NCBI RefSeq assembly: GCF_002217435.1
Contig: NZ_MUHF01000029.1
Coordinates: forward strand, 22,559-86,558
Direction: 5' to 3'
Length of the DNA stretch: 64,000 nucleotides
From: Flavobacterium reichenbachii
GTDB taxonomy: Bacteria; Bacteroidota; Bacteroidia; Flavobacteriales; Flavobacteriaceae
Shown here: positions 18,653 through 28,495 of the stretch, in pieces
Layout of the letters: each line of letters opens with the position of its first letter
How positions within the stretch are numbered: position 1 is the stretch's first letter
Translations under genes and position numbers: made by a program
The notes under the pieces: model-generated
Told to the model about the DNA's origin: nothing
Seen by the model: the letters and a program-made list of their open reading frames with translations, nothing else
Database searches by the model: none

Positions 18653-21600
18653 ATGCAGAAAATCAAAACCAAAATACTTTTATTAAGCCTGCTGCTGCTT
18701 TGCGGAACTGCTGTTTCTGCTCAGGAAAAAGAGCGTAACGATTGGGAAAATCCTGAAGTATTTCAAATTAACAGAGAACCAGCCCGCGCTGCTTTTCTGC
18801 CTTATGCAGATGAAACTTCAGCAATAAGCGATAAATATGAGAACTCGCCCTGGTATTTTTCTTTAAACGGTAAATGGAAGTTTTCATGGTCGCCGACACC
18901 AGACCAGCGTCCGAAAGATTTTTATAAAACAGATTTCAGTACTTTACATTGGAAAGAACTTCAAGTACCTTCTAATTGGGAGTTAAACGGTTACGGCGTT
19001 CCAATTTATACCAATATAACCTATCCTTTCGAAAAAAATCCTCCTTTTATTAATCATTGGGATAATCCTGTTGGTTCTTATAAAAAAGATTTTGTACTGC
19101 CTGAAAACTGGAAAAACCGTCACGTATTTCTTCATTTTGAAGCAGGAACTTCAGCTATGTATATTTGGGTAAACGGAGAAAAAGTTGGTTACACAGAAAA
19201 TACTAAAAGTCCGGCGGAATTTGATATTTCTAAATATTTAAAACCTGGCAAAAATGATCTGGCTGTAGAAGTGTACAGATGGAGCGATGGTTCCTATCTC
19301 GAAGATCAGGATATGTGGAGACTTTCTGGAATTGACAGAAATGTGTATTTATATAGTACTGATAAAGTTCGTATTTCAGATTTTTTCGCCAAACCAGATT
19401 TAGATGCGAATTACAAAAACGGAAGTTTGAATGTCGAAGTAAGTTTAAAAAACCTGACTTCGACTGCTGTTAACAATCAAAAAGTGGTTGCCAAATTGGT
19501 AGATGCTTCAGGGAAAAATGTATTTACAAAAGAATTGAATGTCAATTTTGAAGCCTCTAAAATTCAGACAATCAATTTTGCTCAAAATGTTTCCAATCCG
19601 AAATTATGGAGCAGCGAAACGCCAAATTTATATACGCTTCTGCTGACTTTAAAAGATGCAAAAAATAATATAATAGAAACTGTTTCAACTCAAATCGGAT
19701 TCAGAAAAGTAGAATTAAAAGGTGCACAATTATTAGTAAACGGAGTCCGATTAATGGTTCACGGTGTCAATATTCATGAACATAATCCGCAAACGGGTCA
19801 TTATCAGGACGAAGCTACGATGATGAAAGACATTAAGATGATGAAACAGCTGAATATAAATTCAGTGCGCTGCAGTCATTATCCGAACAATATTTTATGG
19901 GTGAAACTATGCAATAAATACGGATTGTTTTTGGTGGATGAGGCCAATATCGAAAGCCATGGAATGGGAGTAGAGGGACAGCCTCTAATTTGGATGAATC
20001 CAAAAACTAATCCGGGTCATCTTCCAGAATGGAGAGAAGCGCATTTAGATCGAATTTACAGTTTGGTAGAAAGAGATAAAAATATGCCATCGGTAATTAT
20101 TTGGTCGTTAGGAAATGAAAGTGCCAACGGACCTGTATTTCACGAAGCCTACAAATGGATCAAAAAAAGAGATAATGGTAGATTGGTTCAGTTTGAACAG
20201 GCAAAGGAAAATGAAAATACAGATATCGTGTGCCCAATGTATCCTACAATAGAATACATGAAAGAATATGCGGCTCGAAAAGAAGTTACACGCCCTTACA
20301 TCATGTGTGAGTATTCGCATGCGATGGGAAACAGCAGCGGTAATTTTCAGGAATATTGGGATATCATTCGCGGAAGCAAAAATATGCAGGGCGGTTTTAT
20401 TTGGGATTGGGTAGATCAGGGATTTGAAAGAACAGATGAAGCCGGTCGTAAATATTGGGCTTACGGCGGCGATATGGGAAGCCAAAACTACTTAAACGAT
20501 GAAAATTTTTGCCATAACGGATTGGTTTACGCAGACAGAACTCCGCATCCCGGAGCTTTTGAAGTAAAAAAAGTATATCAGGATATTTTGTTTAATGCCG
20601 TTGATATTAAAAATGGAGTAATTGAAATTAATAATGATTTTGGCTTTACAAATCTCAATAAATACAACTTTAGATATGAGGTTTTAGAAAATGGAAAAGT
20701 AATCAAAGAAGGAACAATCAATGTGGCTTTAGATCCAAAAACTAAAAAACAGTTTAAGCTTGATTTACCAAAATTAGAATCAAAAGAAGGAACAGAATAT
20801 TTGTTGAATGTTTTTGCTTACACTAAAACAGGTTCAGAATTACTGCCTCAAAATTTTGAAATTGCCAAAGAACAATTTGTCATCGAAGACTCCGGCTATT
20901 TTGCAAAGTCAGGACAGGAAAACTTTTCTAAAGTTCAGGATGAAAAAGATCAATTTGTTTTGAGTACCGAGAATGTTATAGTTAAGATTAGCAAATCGAC
21001 TGGATTAATTTCACATTACAGTTTAAAAGGCGAGGAATACTTTAAACAATATCCGGAACCCAATTTCTGGAGAGCTCCGACGGATAATGACATAGGAAAT
21101 AAAATGCAGATTAGAACAAATGTCTGGAGAACAGCAGGTAAAAATACAACCTTAGAAAACATTCAGCAGACTGAGGAAAATGGTAAAAAATATGTGATTG
21201 CGAAATTAAAACTGAATGATGTTTCTTCTGATTATACCATCAAATATTCGCTTACTAATGATGGAGCATTAGAAGTGCAGGCATCCTATAAAAAAGGAAA
21301 TAATCCGTTACCAGAAATGCCTCGTTTCGGAATGATTTTTACTTTGAAAAATACTCTTGAGAATTTAGATTATTACGGAAGAGGACCTTTAGAAAATTAT
21401 CCAGACAGAAAAACATCTTCGTTCAAAGGAATTTATCAAAGTAAAGTAGCAGATCAATATGTGCCTTATACGCGTCCGCAGGAAAATGGATATAAAACCG
21501 ATGTACGTTGGTTTAAACTTTCAAACAATAACGGAAAAGGACTTGAAGTAAAAGGACTCCAGCCATTAGGAATCAGTACTTTGAATAATTATCCAAGTGA

Positions 21601-21793
21601 TTTTGACGGTGGAATATCTAAAAAGAATATTCACTCCAGCGATATAACTCCAAGAAACGAAGTTGTTGTTTGTGTTGATTTAACCCAGCGCGGATTGGGC
21701 GGTGATAACAGCTGGGGACTGCCTCCGCACGAACAGTTTGTATTGACGCAAAGCGAATACAATTACGGATTTGTGATAAAACCAGTTTTTTAA
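18653..21793 (+). CDS. GH2 beta-galactosidase (LacZ type), secreted
   Basis: A 1046-residue multi-domain GH2 enzyme with a signal peptide ending near VSAQ. It has the full LacZ-type layout: N-terminal sugar-binding sandwich (~40-230), immunoglobulin-like domain, TIM barrel (~345-650), a second sandwich, and the C-terminal small-chain domain with YGRGPLENYPDR. The acid/base is E489 in WSLGNESANG and the nucleophile E553 in MCEYSHAMGNSSG. The length agrees with E. coli LacZ plus a signal peptide. In this pectin-like setting it probably removes beta-galactose from galactan or arabinogalactan side chains; other GH2 specificities are less likely because the small-chain domain is present. The DUF5009-type gene follows 56 bp later. 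Confidence 0.94.
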   Translation: MQKIKTKILLLSLLLLCGTAVSAQEKERNDWENPEVFQINREPARAAFLPYADETSAISDKYENSPWYFSLNGKWKFSWSPTPDQRPKDFYKTDFSTLHWKELQVPSNWELNGYGVPIYTNITYPFEKNPPFINHWDNPVGSYKKDFVLPENWKNRHVFLHFEAGTSAMYIWVNGEKVGYTENTKSPAEFDISKYLKPGKNDLAVEVYRWSDGSYLEDQDMWRLSGIDRNVYLYSTDKVRISDFFAKPDLDANYKNGSLNVEVSLKNLTSTAVNNQKVVAKLVDASGKNVFTKELNVNFEASKIQTINFAQNVSNPKLWSSETPNLYTLLLTLKDAKNNIIETVSTQIGFRKVELKGAQLLVNGVRLMVHGVNIHEHNPQTGHYQDEATMMKDIKMMKQLNINSVRCSHYPNNILWVKLCNKYGLFLVDEANIESHGMGVEGQPLIWMNPKTNPGHLPEWREAHLDRIYSLVERDKNMPSVIIWSLGNESANGPVFHEAYKWIKKRDNGRLVQFEQAKENENTDIVCPMYPTIEYMKEYAARKEVTRPYIMCEYSHAMGNSSGNFQEYWDIIRGSKNMQGGFIWDWVDQGFERTDEAGRKYWAYGGDMGSQNYLNDENFCHNGLVYADRTPHPGAFEVKKVYQDILFNAVDIKNGVIEINNDFGFTNLNKYNFRYEVLENGKVIKEGTINVALDPKTKKQFKLDLPKLESKEGTEYLLNVFAYTKTGSELLPQNFEIAKEQFVIEDSGYFAKSGQENFSKVQDEKDQFVLSTENVIVKISKSTGLISHYSLKGEEYFKQYPEPNFWRAPTDNDIGNKMQIRTNVWRTAGKNTTLENIQQTEENGKKYVIAKLKLNDVSSDYTIKYSLTNDGALEVQASYKKGNNPLPEMPRFGMIFTLKNTLENLDYYGRGPLENYPDRKTSSFKGIYQSKVADQYVPYTRPQENGYKTDVRWFKLSNNNGKGLEVKGLQPLGISTLNNYPSDFDGGISKKNIHSSDITPRNEVVVCVDLTQRGLGGDNSWGLPPHEQFVLTQSEYNYGFVIKPVF

Positions 21794-21849
21794 ACTGACC
21801 CTGAATACTGAAACACAACACTATCAACTGACCACTGAATACGTAAAAA

Positions 21850-22992
21850 ATGAGTAACACTACAAAAGGAAGATTAGTTTCTTTAGATGCCCTGCGCGGA
21901 TTTGTTATGTTTTGGATTATGAGCGGAGAACATATTGTTCATGCTCTTGCTAAAGCAGCTCCATTTCCTATTTTTATCTGGATGTCATCGCAATTGCATC
22001 ATGCAGAATGGAATGGAATTACATTTTATGATATGATTTTTCCCGTGTTTTTGTTTGTTGCAGGCGTGTCAATGCCGTATTCTTTTGAAAAGAAATTGCA
22101 GGCAGCAAATGTAAAAACGCCAAGAGAACTCCCAGCTGCCGAAAAGCAGAAAATATACCTGTCAATGCTCAGACGAACTTGCATTTTGATAGTCTTAGGA
22201 TTTGTAGTAAATGGATTATTACGATTTGACGGTTTAGAAAATACCCGTTTAGCAAGTGTATTGGGAAGAATAGGACTGGCTTGGTTTTTTGCCGGAATTA
22301 TCTATTTGAATTTTGATCTCAAAAAGCAGCTTATTTGGTTTGCAGGTATTTTGATTGGATATTATGCAGCAATGAAATGGATTCCCGTTCCTAATTTTGG
22401 AGCTGGAGTTTTAACCAAAGAAGGTTCGCTCGAAGGTTATATTGACCGAATGTTTTTGCCGGGCAGACTGCATAGCAAGGTATATGATCCAGAAGGTTTA
22501 TTATCGACAATACCAGCTGTTTCAACAGCTTTACTGGGTGTTTTTTTAGGAACATTTTTAAGAGCCAAAGACTATTTTTCGACAAACGTAAAACTGCTTT
22601 TAATGACTTTTACAGCCATTATTCTTATTCTAACCGGAATGCTGTGGGATTTTGATTTTCCAATCAACAAACATTTATGGACGAGTTCTTTTGTATGTTT
22701 TGTGGGTGGTTTCAGTATTTTGTTCTTTATCTTTTTTTATGTGATCATAGATCTGTTTGGTTTTCATAAATGGGTATTTCCTTTAATATTAATCGGATCA
22801 AATTCCATTTTAATTTACATCGCAGCCGAAGGTTTAGTCGATTTTAAACACACAGCAGATTATGTTTTTGGCGGACTAATACAATATACGCCAATTGTTT
22901 GGCAGCCTTTTTTTGCTGCTTTATCTGTAACCTTCATACAGCTTCTTTTACTTTATTTTCTCTATAAGAAGAGATGGTTTTTGAAAATTTAA
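21850..22992 (+). CDS. DUF5009 / heparan-glucosaminide N-acetyltransferase-like membrane protein
   Basis: A 380-residue multi-pass inner-membrane protein related to the family of human HGSNAT (COG4299-like). The N-terminal signature RLVSLDALRGFVMFWIM, the following MIFPVFLFVAGVSMPYS segment and about ten further hydrophobic stretches are typical. The human enzyme acetylates the terminal glucosamine of heparan using cytosolic acetyl-CoA; what the bacterial members acetylate is unknown. They are common in Bacteroidota PULs. It follows the GH2 gene by 56 bp, probably in the same transcript, and is followed by a repeat element before the symporter. A transport role is also possible. Confidence 0.85.
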   Translation: MSNTTKGRLVSLDALRGFVMFWIMSGEHIVHALAKAAPFPIFIWMSSQLHHAEWNGITFYDMIFPVFLFVAGVSMPYSFEKKLQAANVKTPRELPAAEKQKIYLSMLRRTCILIVLGFVVNGLLRFDGLENTRLASVLGRIGLAWFFAGIIYLNFDLKKQLIWFAGILIGYYAAMKWIPVPNFGAGVLTKEGSLEGYIDRMFLPGRLHSKVYDPEGLLSTIPAVSTALLGVFLGTFLRAKDYFSTNVKLLLMTFTAIILILTGMLWDFDFPINKHLWTSSFVCFVGGFSILFFIFFYVIIDLFGFHKWVFPLILIGSNSILIYIAAEGLVDFKHTADYVFGGLIQYTPIVWQPFFAALSVTFIQLLLLYFLYKKRWFLKI

Positions 22993-23032
22993 AAAGAGAG
23001 TATAAAATAGAATAATAGATAATCAATAATTA

Positions 23033-23172
23033 TTTTAACACATAGATTCATAGATTTTAGATGTTAAAAATAAGAACTCAGAAGAAACAAGTTTCTACAC
23101 ATAGCTATGTTTGTTTAAATAAGTGAAACGTCTTTTGCAAGTTTACAAAATCTATGAATCTATGTGTTAAAA
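23033..23172 (+). repeat. ~140-bp inverted-repeat element, best-preserved copy (copy 3)
   Basis: The terminal arms are 26-bp perfect inverted repeats (23033-23058 and 23147-23172), separated by 88 bp. The centre holds ACATAGCTATGT (23099-23110), a palindrome. The variable triplet is ATT on the left and AAT on the right, fully compensated. It lies between the DUF5009-type gene and the symporter. Confidence 0.92.
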
Positions 23173-23234
23173 CAACTATTAACTCAATCCTGAAAATACA
23201 TTTTACTATCTAACCACACAATAACCACAACATT

Positions 23235-24872
23235 ATGAATGTATTACAACCCGCAGATTACATTGTTTTCTTTATTTATTTTGTAATTGTTACATCCTAC
23301 GGAATGTACATTTACAGAAGCAAGAAAACCGCAGCAACCAGTTCTAACGAATATTTTCTGGCAGAAGGTTCTCTTACCTGGTGGGCAATTGGAGCATCAT
23401 TGATTGCCTCAAATATTTCGGCAGAACATTTTATCGGTATGAGCGGTTCGGGTTTTGCTATCGGACTTGCGATTGCTTCTTACGAATGGATGTCTGCTGC
23501 TACGTTAATCATCGTGGCTATGTTTATACTGCCTATTTATCTTAAAAACAAGATTTTTACAATGCCGCAATTTCTAGCCAAAAGATACAGCGGAACAGTA
23601 AGTACAATCATGGCCATTATCTGGCTGTTAATCTATGTATTTGTCAATCTTACTTCTATCATTTATTTAGGTGCTTTGGCTATTTCTTCTATTGCTCCTG
23701 TCAGCTTTCAGTTTTGTGTTATCGGCTTGAGTTTGTTCTCTGTTATTGTTACTTTGGGCGGAATGAAGGTAATAGGATATACCGATATGTTTCAGGTTAT
23801 TGTTTTAATTCTTGGCGGATTGGTAACAACTTATCTGGCTTTGACTTTACTTTCTGAGCAGTTCGGATTTGGAAAAGATATTCTAAAAGGACTTGCCGTT
23901 ATTGCCGACGAGGCACCCGGACATCTGCATATGATATTAGAAAAATCAAATCCGCATTACAGCGAATTACCGGGAATGTCTGTTTTAGTTGGCGGCATGC
24001 TCATCAATAATCTCGCGTATTGGGGTTGTAATCAATATATTGTTCAGCGAGCTTTGGGAGCAGATTTAAAAACAGCTCGCAAAGGTATTTTATTTGCCGC
24101 TTTTCTAAAATTATTAGTTCCAATTATTGCCGTTCTGCCGGGTATCGCGATGTTTGTAATGCACCAAAACGGAATGTTTCAGCAGGAAATGGTAGATGCT
24201 ACAGGAGTTTTAAAACCAGATCATGCCTATCCAACTTTAATGAATCTATTGCCGGCCGGACTAAAAGGTGTTGCTTTGGCGGCTTTAACCGCAGCAATTG
24301 TTGCTTCTTTGGCTGGAAAAGCAAATAGTATTTCGACTATTTTTTCTTTAGACATTTATAAAAAATATTTTAATACAGAAGCAACAGAAAAAAAACTGGT
24401 TCGCACCGGAAGATGGTGTGTTGTAGTCTGCATGATCATTGCGGCAATTGTTGCTCCGGCATTAAAAACATTAGATCAGGCGTATCAGTTTATACAGGAA
24501 TATGTGGGATTCTTTTCGCCGGGCGTTTTGGCCATTTTTTTATTGGGAATGTTCTGGAAAAAAACAACTCCTTCCGCAGGATTAGCCGGCGCATTATTGA
24601 CTGTACCAATTGCGGCAGTATTAAAATTCCTTCCTATGTGGACCAATGGCGCTTTTCCTGATTATCCTTTCTTAGACCGAATGAGTATTGTTTTCTTTAT
24701 AATTGTATTTATTATGGTGGTTATCAGTCTTGCAAAACCTGCATCAGAACTGGAATTTGAAACGCATAAAATAGAAGTAGATAATTCGATGTTTAAAGTG
24801 TCTTCAGAGTTTATTGTTGGTTCCTTTATTATCAGCGGAGTATTAGTGGCTTTGTATACCGTTTTTTGGTAA
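23235..24872 (+). CDS. sodium/solute symporter (SSS family), probable sugar uptake
   Basis: A 545-residue membrane transporter of the SSS/SLC5 family, which couples sodium entry to sugar or other solute uptake. Marks are the N-terminal YFLAEGSLTWWAIGASLIAS segment with the conserved SNISAEHFIGMSG sodium-site region, GCNQYIVQRALGA in the middle, and about 14 hydrophobic segments. This is close to the galactose transporter vSGLT group by pattern. In the locus it would take up the monosaccharides released in the periplasm (galactose, galacturonate, arabinose or fucose; the exact one is unknown). It is preceded by a repeat element and followed by a second, different palindromic element. Confidence 0.92.
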   Translation: MNVLQPADYIVFFIYFVIVTSYGMYIYRSKKTAATSSNEYFLAEGSLTWWAIGASLIASNISAEHFIGMSGSGFAIGLAIASYEWMSAATLIIVAMFILPIYLKNKIFTMPQFLAKRYSGTVSTIMAIIWLLIYVFVNLTSIIYLGALAISSIAPVSFQFCVIGLSLFSVIVTLGGMKVIGYTDMFQVIVLILGGLVTTYLALTLLSEQFGFGKDILKGLAVIADEAPGHLHMILEKSNPHYSELPGMSVLVGGMLINNLAYWGCNQYIVQRALGADLKTARKGILFAAFLKLLVPIIAVLPGIAMFVMHQNGMFQQEMVDATGVLKPDHAYPTLMNLLPAGLKGVALAALTAAIVASLAGKANSISTIFSLDIYKKYFNTEATEKKLVRTGRWCVVVCMIIAAIVAPALKTLDQAYQFIQEYVGFFSPGVLAIFLLGMFWKKTTPSAGLAGALLTVPIAAVLKFLPMWTNGAFPDYPFLDRMSIVFFIIVFIMVVISLAKPASELEFETHKIEVDNSMFKVSSEFIVGSFIISGVLVALYTVFW

Positions 24873-24886
24873 GCTTACCAAAATTG

Positions 24887-24970
24887 CTCGCAAAGGCGCA
24901 AAGTTTTATAAGATAGACTTAATAGAAAAGCGACTTTGCGAGATTAAAAAATAAACCAAAAACTTTGTGC
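24887..24970. repeat. nested inverted repeats of CGCAAAG type
   Basis: CTCGCAAAG (24887-24895) pairs with CTTTGCGAG (24934-24942), and the overlapping GCGCAAAGTTTT (24896-24907) pairs with AAAACTTTGTGC (24959-24970) with one mismatch. The pairs interlock, so both cannot form at once as simple hairpins. It lies between the symporter and GH28. Confidence 0.7.
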
Positions 24971-25008
24971 AGGTCATCTTAAACAAGGTTTTTAATAAAT
25001 AAAATGAA

Positions 25009-26448
25009 ATGAAAAAGAAATCTATAATCGCGATCCTGATTTTTTGTTTGTCCTTAACTGTTTCGGCACAAAATGTTTACGACATTAAAAAATACGGAGC
25101 AAAAGGAGATGGAAAAACAAATGATGCAGCGGCCATTCAGAAAGCAATTGATGCTTGTAGTAAAACAGGCGGAAGAGTTTTAATTCCAGCGTCGTTTACG
25201 TTTTTGGCAGGCCCATTTGATGTAAAATCAAAAGTAGAACTTCATATAGAAGCGGGAGCTAAATTACTGGCAAGTCCGGATGAAAAATTATATACTAAAA
25301 GCGCTTTTAGAACCAATCCAGGCGAAGGTACAATATGGATTGGAGGCGAAAATGTAGAGGATTTTACCATTAGCGGAAGCGGAAAAATAGACGGAAACGG
25401 AATTTCTTTTATGGGCGAAGAATTAGAGGATTCATACGTTTTAAAACCTTTTAATATTCTGGATCCGCGACCTCACGTTCTCACTATCATTGGAGGAAAA
25501 AACATCAGAATTAAAGATGTTCATATCGGAAATTCTGCGTATTGGACCATTCATTTAGTGGGCTGTAATGATGTTGTAATCAGCGGGATTACTTTATTGA
25601 ATAGTTTAAAAGTCCGCAACAGCGACGGAATCGATTTGGATCATTCTAAAAATGTGAGAATCAGCGATTGTTATATTGAGAGCGGTGATGATTGTATCTG
25701 TCTTAAAAACAGAAGGGAATTTGAAGAATTTGGTGCGTGCGAAAACATTACGGTTACCAATTGTACCATGACCAGCAGCAGCTGTGCGATTAAAATTGGT
25801 TCAGAAAACATGGATGCGATCAGACAAGTCGTGTTCAATAACTGCATTATTAAAAACAGCAACCGGGCGTTAGGAATCCAAAATAGAGATGAAGGAACTG
25901 TAAGCGACGTTATTTTTTCTAATATTATTATCGAAAGTAAATTAACTACAGACACTTGGTGGGGAAAAGCAGAACCTATTTATGTGACGGCTTACAGCAG
26001 AGCAAAAGGGAATCATAAAGATGCCAACTGGCGTTTTCCAAAAGGTGCAACAGAGGGGAAAGTTGGTGAAATAAAAAACATCTATTTTTCTAATATTCAA
26101 TGTACAAGCGAAAATGGTGTGTACGTAAGCGGCGAATCAAAAGATAAAATTAATAATATTGTGTTTGATAATGTGAGTGTTTTTATTGATAAAATAACAG
26201 CGCATCCCGGGGGAGTATATGACAGACGTCCTTCTAATCTGGAAGGTTTTGTAAAAGGAAGCACTTCTGGATTTTATTTTGATTCGGCAGAACGTATAAA
26301 AGTTCAGAATTGCACCGTACAATGGGGAAAAAATAAACCGGACTATTTTAAATATGCAGTTGAAAGTAAAAATGTAGATTCATTGATTATTACTAATTTA
26401 GACGGACAATCGGCTTTTCCTGCTAAATTAGAGGCAGTCAAAAAATAA
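25009..26448 (+). CDS. GH28 polygalacturonase/exo-galacturonidase-family enzyme, secreted
   Basis: A 479-residue GH28 beta-helix protein with a signal peptide ending VSAQ. The mature part starts with YDIKKYGAKGDGKTNDAAAI, the standard opening. Catalytic residues: NSDGID (D206, D209) and ESGDDC (D227, D228). The later SSSCAIKIGSE segment contains the conserved lysine while the usual histidine of GHG is absent. This variant is frequent among bacterial exo-acting galacturonidases. It differs clearly from the GH28 at 9390. It starts 18 bp before GH51, so GH28, GH51 and GH95 form a tight three-gene unit. The probable job is trimming galacturonic acid from pectin oligosaccharides. Confidence 0.92.
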   Translation: MKKKSIIAILIFCLSLTVSAQNVYDIKKYGAKGDGKTNDAAAIQKAIDACSKTGGRVLIPASFTFLAGPFDVKSKVELHIEAGAKLLASPDEKLYTKSAFRTNPGEGTIWIGGENVEDFTISGSGKIDGNGISFMGEELEDSYVLKPFNILDPRPHVLTIIGGKNIRIKDVHIGNSAYWTIHLVGCNDVVISGITLLNSLKVRNSDGIDLDHSKNVRISDCYIESGDDCICLKNRREFEEFGACENITVTNCTMTSSSCAIKIGSENMDAIRQVVFNNCIIKNSNRALGIQNRDEGTVSDVIFSNIIIESKLTTDTWWGKAEPIYVTAYSRAKGNHKDANWRFPKGATEGKVGEIKNIYFSNIQCTSENGVYVSGESKDKINNIVFDNVSVFIDKITAHPGGVYDRRPSNLEGFVKGSTSGFYFDSAERIKVQNCTVQWGKNKPDYFKYAVESKNVDSLIITNLDGQSAFPAKLEAVKK

Positions 26449-26466
26449 GAAGTTCATTCTAAAACT

Positions 26467-28452
26467 ATGAAAAATAATATCCTTACCAAATTTACCATTT
26501 GCAGCTTGTTATTGAGCGGTGTTTATGCAAATGCTCAAAAAACAACTTTAGAAGTTGATGCAGCGAACACGATTACTAAAATTCAGCCCACTATGTTCGG
26601 TTTGTTTTTTGAAGATATCAATTTTGCTGCAGACGGCGGTTTGTATGCCGAAATGATTAAAAACAGATCTTTTGAATTTGATAAACCCTTGATGGGATGG
26701 GAACAGCCTAATACAAAAAGATCCTCTTTAAACAAAGAATCGGGGAGTGCGACGCCAATTAAACTCTCAGAAAATAAAACCAATTCTAATTTTTGCCGGG
26801 TAGAGGTAAACAATGCCAAAGGATATTCCTTAATTAATGAAGGATTTAGGGGAATGGGAGTAAAGAAAGATTCAAAATACAATCTTTCTTTAAAAGCGGC
26901 CAATCAGAATGGCGGCATCAAAAAAATCATTATTCAGTTTATTGATAAAGATCAGAAAGTGATTGGAGAAACCAGTATTGTTCCAAAATCTGATCAATGG
27001 ACAAATTATACGGCACAAATTACAGCAAATCAGACCGAAGCAAAAGCAAAGTTAAAATTAACCTTTGAAGGAACTGGAACGATCGATTTAGATATGATTT
27101 CGCTGTTTCCCGAAGATACTTGGAAAAACAGAAAAAATGGTCTTCGCAAAGATCTTGTACAGCTTTTGTATGATATGAAACCTGGTTTTTTGCGTTTTCC
27201 CGGAGGTTGTATTGTAGAAGGAAGAACATTGTCTGACCGTTATCAGTGGAAAAAATCGGTAGGAAATGTTGAAGAGAGAAAAACGATGATGAATCGCTGG
27301 AATGTAGAATTCAACCACAAATTAACTCCAGATTATTTTCAAAGTTTTGGATTAGGATATTTTGAATATTTTCAGCTTTCAGAAGATATTGGAGCAGAAC
27401 CGCTGCCAATCTTAAGCTGCGGAATGGCTTGTCAATATAATACAGGAGAATTAGCTCCGATAGATGAACTTGATCCATATGTTCAGGATGCTTTGGATTT
27501 GATTGAATTTGCCAATGGTGCTGTTACCACAACTTGGGGAAAAATGCGCTCTGATATGGGACATCCGAAACCTTTTAATCTAAAATATATTGGAGTTGGA
27601 AATGAGCAGTGGGGACCAGATTATATCGACAGATACAAAGTTTTTGAGAAGGCAATAAAAGCAAAATATCCAAATATCATTATTGTATCAGGAAGCGGTC
27701 CTTCGCCAGACGGTGAGCATTTTGATTATGCTATGGAAGAACTTAAAAAACTGAATGCAGAATTGGTAGACGAGCATTATTACAAAAGTCCGCAATGGTT
27801 TAGAGAAAATGCAGGACGCTATGATAATTACGACAGAAAAGGACCAAAAATATTTGCAGGAGAATATGCGGCTCAAAGTGTTTCGGGAGCAAATCCTAAC
27901 AATAGAAACAATTGGGAATGCGCTTTTTCTGAAGCTGCTTTTATGACAGGTTTGGAAAGAAATGCGGCAGTGGTTCATCTTACTTCTTATGCTCCTTTAA
28001 TGGCTCATGAAGATGCCTGGCAGTGGACACCAGATATGATTTGGTTTAATAATTTGGAATCTTATGGTTCGGCAAATTATTATGTACAGCAATTATTTTC
28101 AACCAATAAAGGAACAGATTTATTGAGTATTACCAAAGAAGGAAAACCTTTAACGGGACAAAATAATTTGTATGCATCGGCGGTAAAAGATGCAGACAGC
28201 AAGGAAATAATTATAAAATTGGTCAATACAGCGACAACGCCTCAAGATGTTAACCTCGATCTAAAAGGAGCAAAATTAGGTTCAAAAGGAACGATTATAA
28301 ATCTTGCCAGTTCCAATGTACAAGATGAGAATACTTTTGCAGATCCTAAAAAAATAAGTCCAAAACAAAGCGAATATAAAATAACGAAAGGGAAACAAGA
28401 ATTGACTCTTCCTGCTTATTCGGTAACGGTTTTAAAACTTAAAATGATTTAA
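26467..28452 (+). CDS. GH51 alpha-L-arabinofuranosidase, secreted
   Basis: A 661-residue GH51 enzyme that releases terminal alpha-L-arabinofuranose. It has a signal peptide (to ANAQ), the N-terminal PTMFGLFFEDINFAADGG motif, an inserted carbohydrate-binding-like sandwich (~95-220), a TIM barrel, and a C-terminal beta domain. The acid/base is E380 in GVGNEQWGPDY and the nucleophile E466 in IFAGEYAAQ. The inserted binding module is usual in secreted Bacteroidota members and absent from the short cytosolic ones. It starts 18 bp after GH28 and ends 43 bp before GH95. It would act on arabinan or arabinogalactan side chains. Confidence 0.95.
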   Translation: MKNNILTKFTICSLLLSGVYANAQKTTLEVDAANTITKIQPTMFGLFFEDINFAADGGLYAEMIKNRSFEFDKPLMGWEQPNTKRSSLNKESGSATPIKLSENKTNSNFCRVEVNNAKGYSLINEGFRGMGVKKDSKYNLSLKAANQNGGIKKIIIQFIDKDQKVIGETSIVPKSDQWTNYTAQITANQTEAKAKLKLTFEGTGTIDLDMISLFPEDTWKNRKNGLRKDLVQLLYDMKPGFLRFPGGCIVEGRTLSDRYQWKKSVGNVEERKTMMNRWNVEFNHKLTPDYFQSFGLGYFEYFQLSEDIGAEPLPILSCGMACQYNTGELAPIDELDPYVQDALDLIEFANGAVTTTWGKMRSDMGHPKPFNLKYIGVGNEQWGPDYIDRYKVFEKAIKAKYPNIIIVSGSGPSPDGEHFDYAMEELKKLNAELVDEHYYKSPQWFRENAGRYDNYDRKGPKIFAGEYAAQSVSGANPNNRNNWECAFSEAAFMTGLERNAAVVHLTSYAPLMAHEDAWQWTPDMIWFNNLESYGSANYYVQQLFSTNKGTDLLSITKEGKPLTGQNNLYASAVKDADSKEIIIKLVNTATTPQDVNLDLKGAKLGSKGTIINLASSNVQDENTFADPKKISPKQSEYKITKGKQELTLPAYSVTVLKLKMI

Positions 28453-28495
28453 AAAAGAATTCATTCTGATGATCTTCCAACTAAAATAAAAATAC

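Noticed and set aside
20108..20485. 125-codon minus-strand frame within the GH2 gene
   Set aside because: It is the reverse of the catalytic-barrel coding region.
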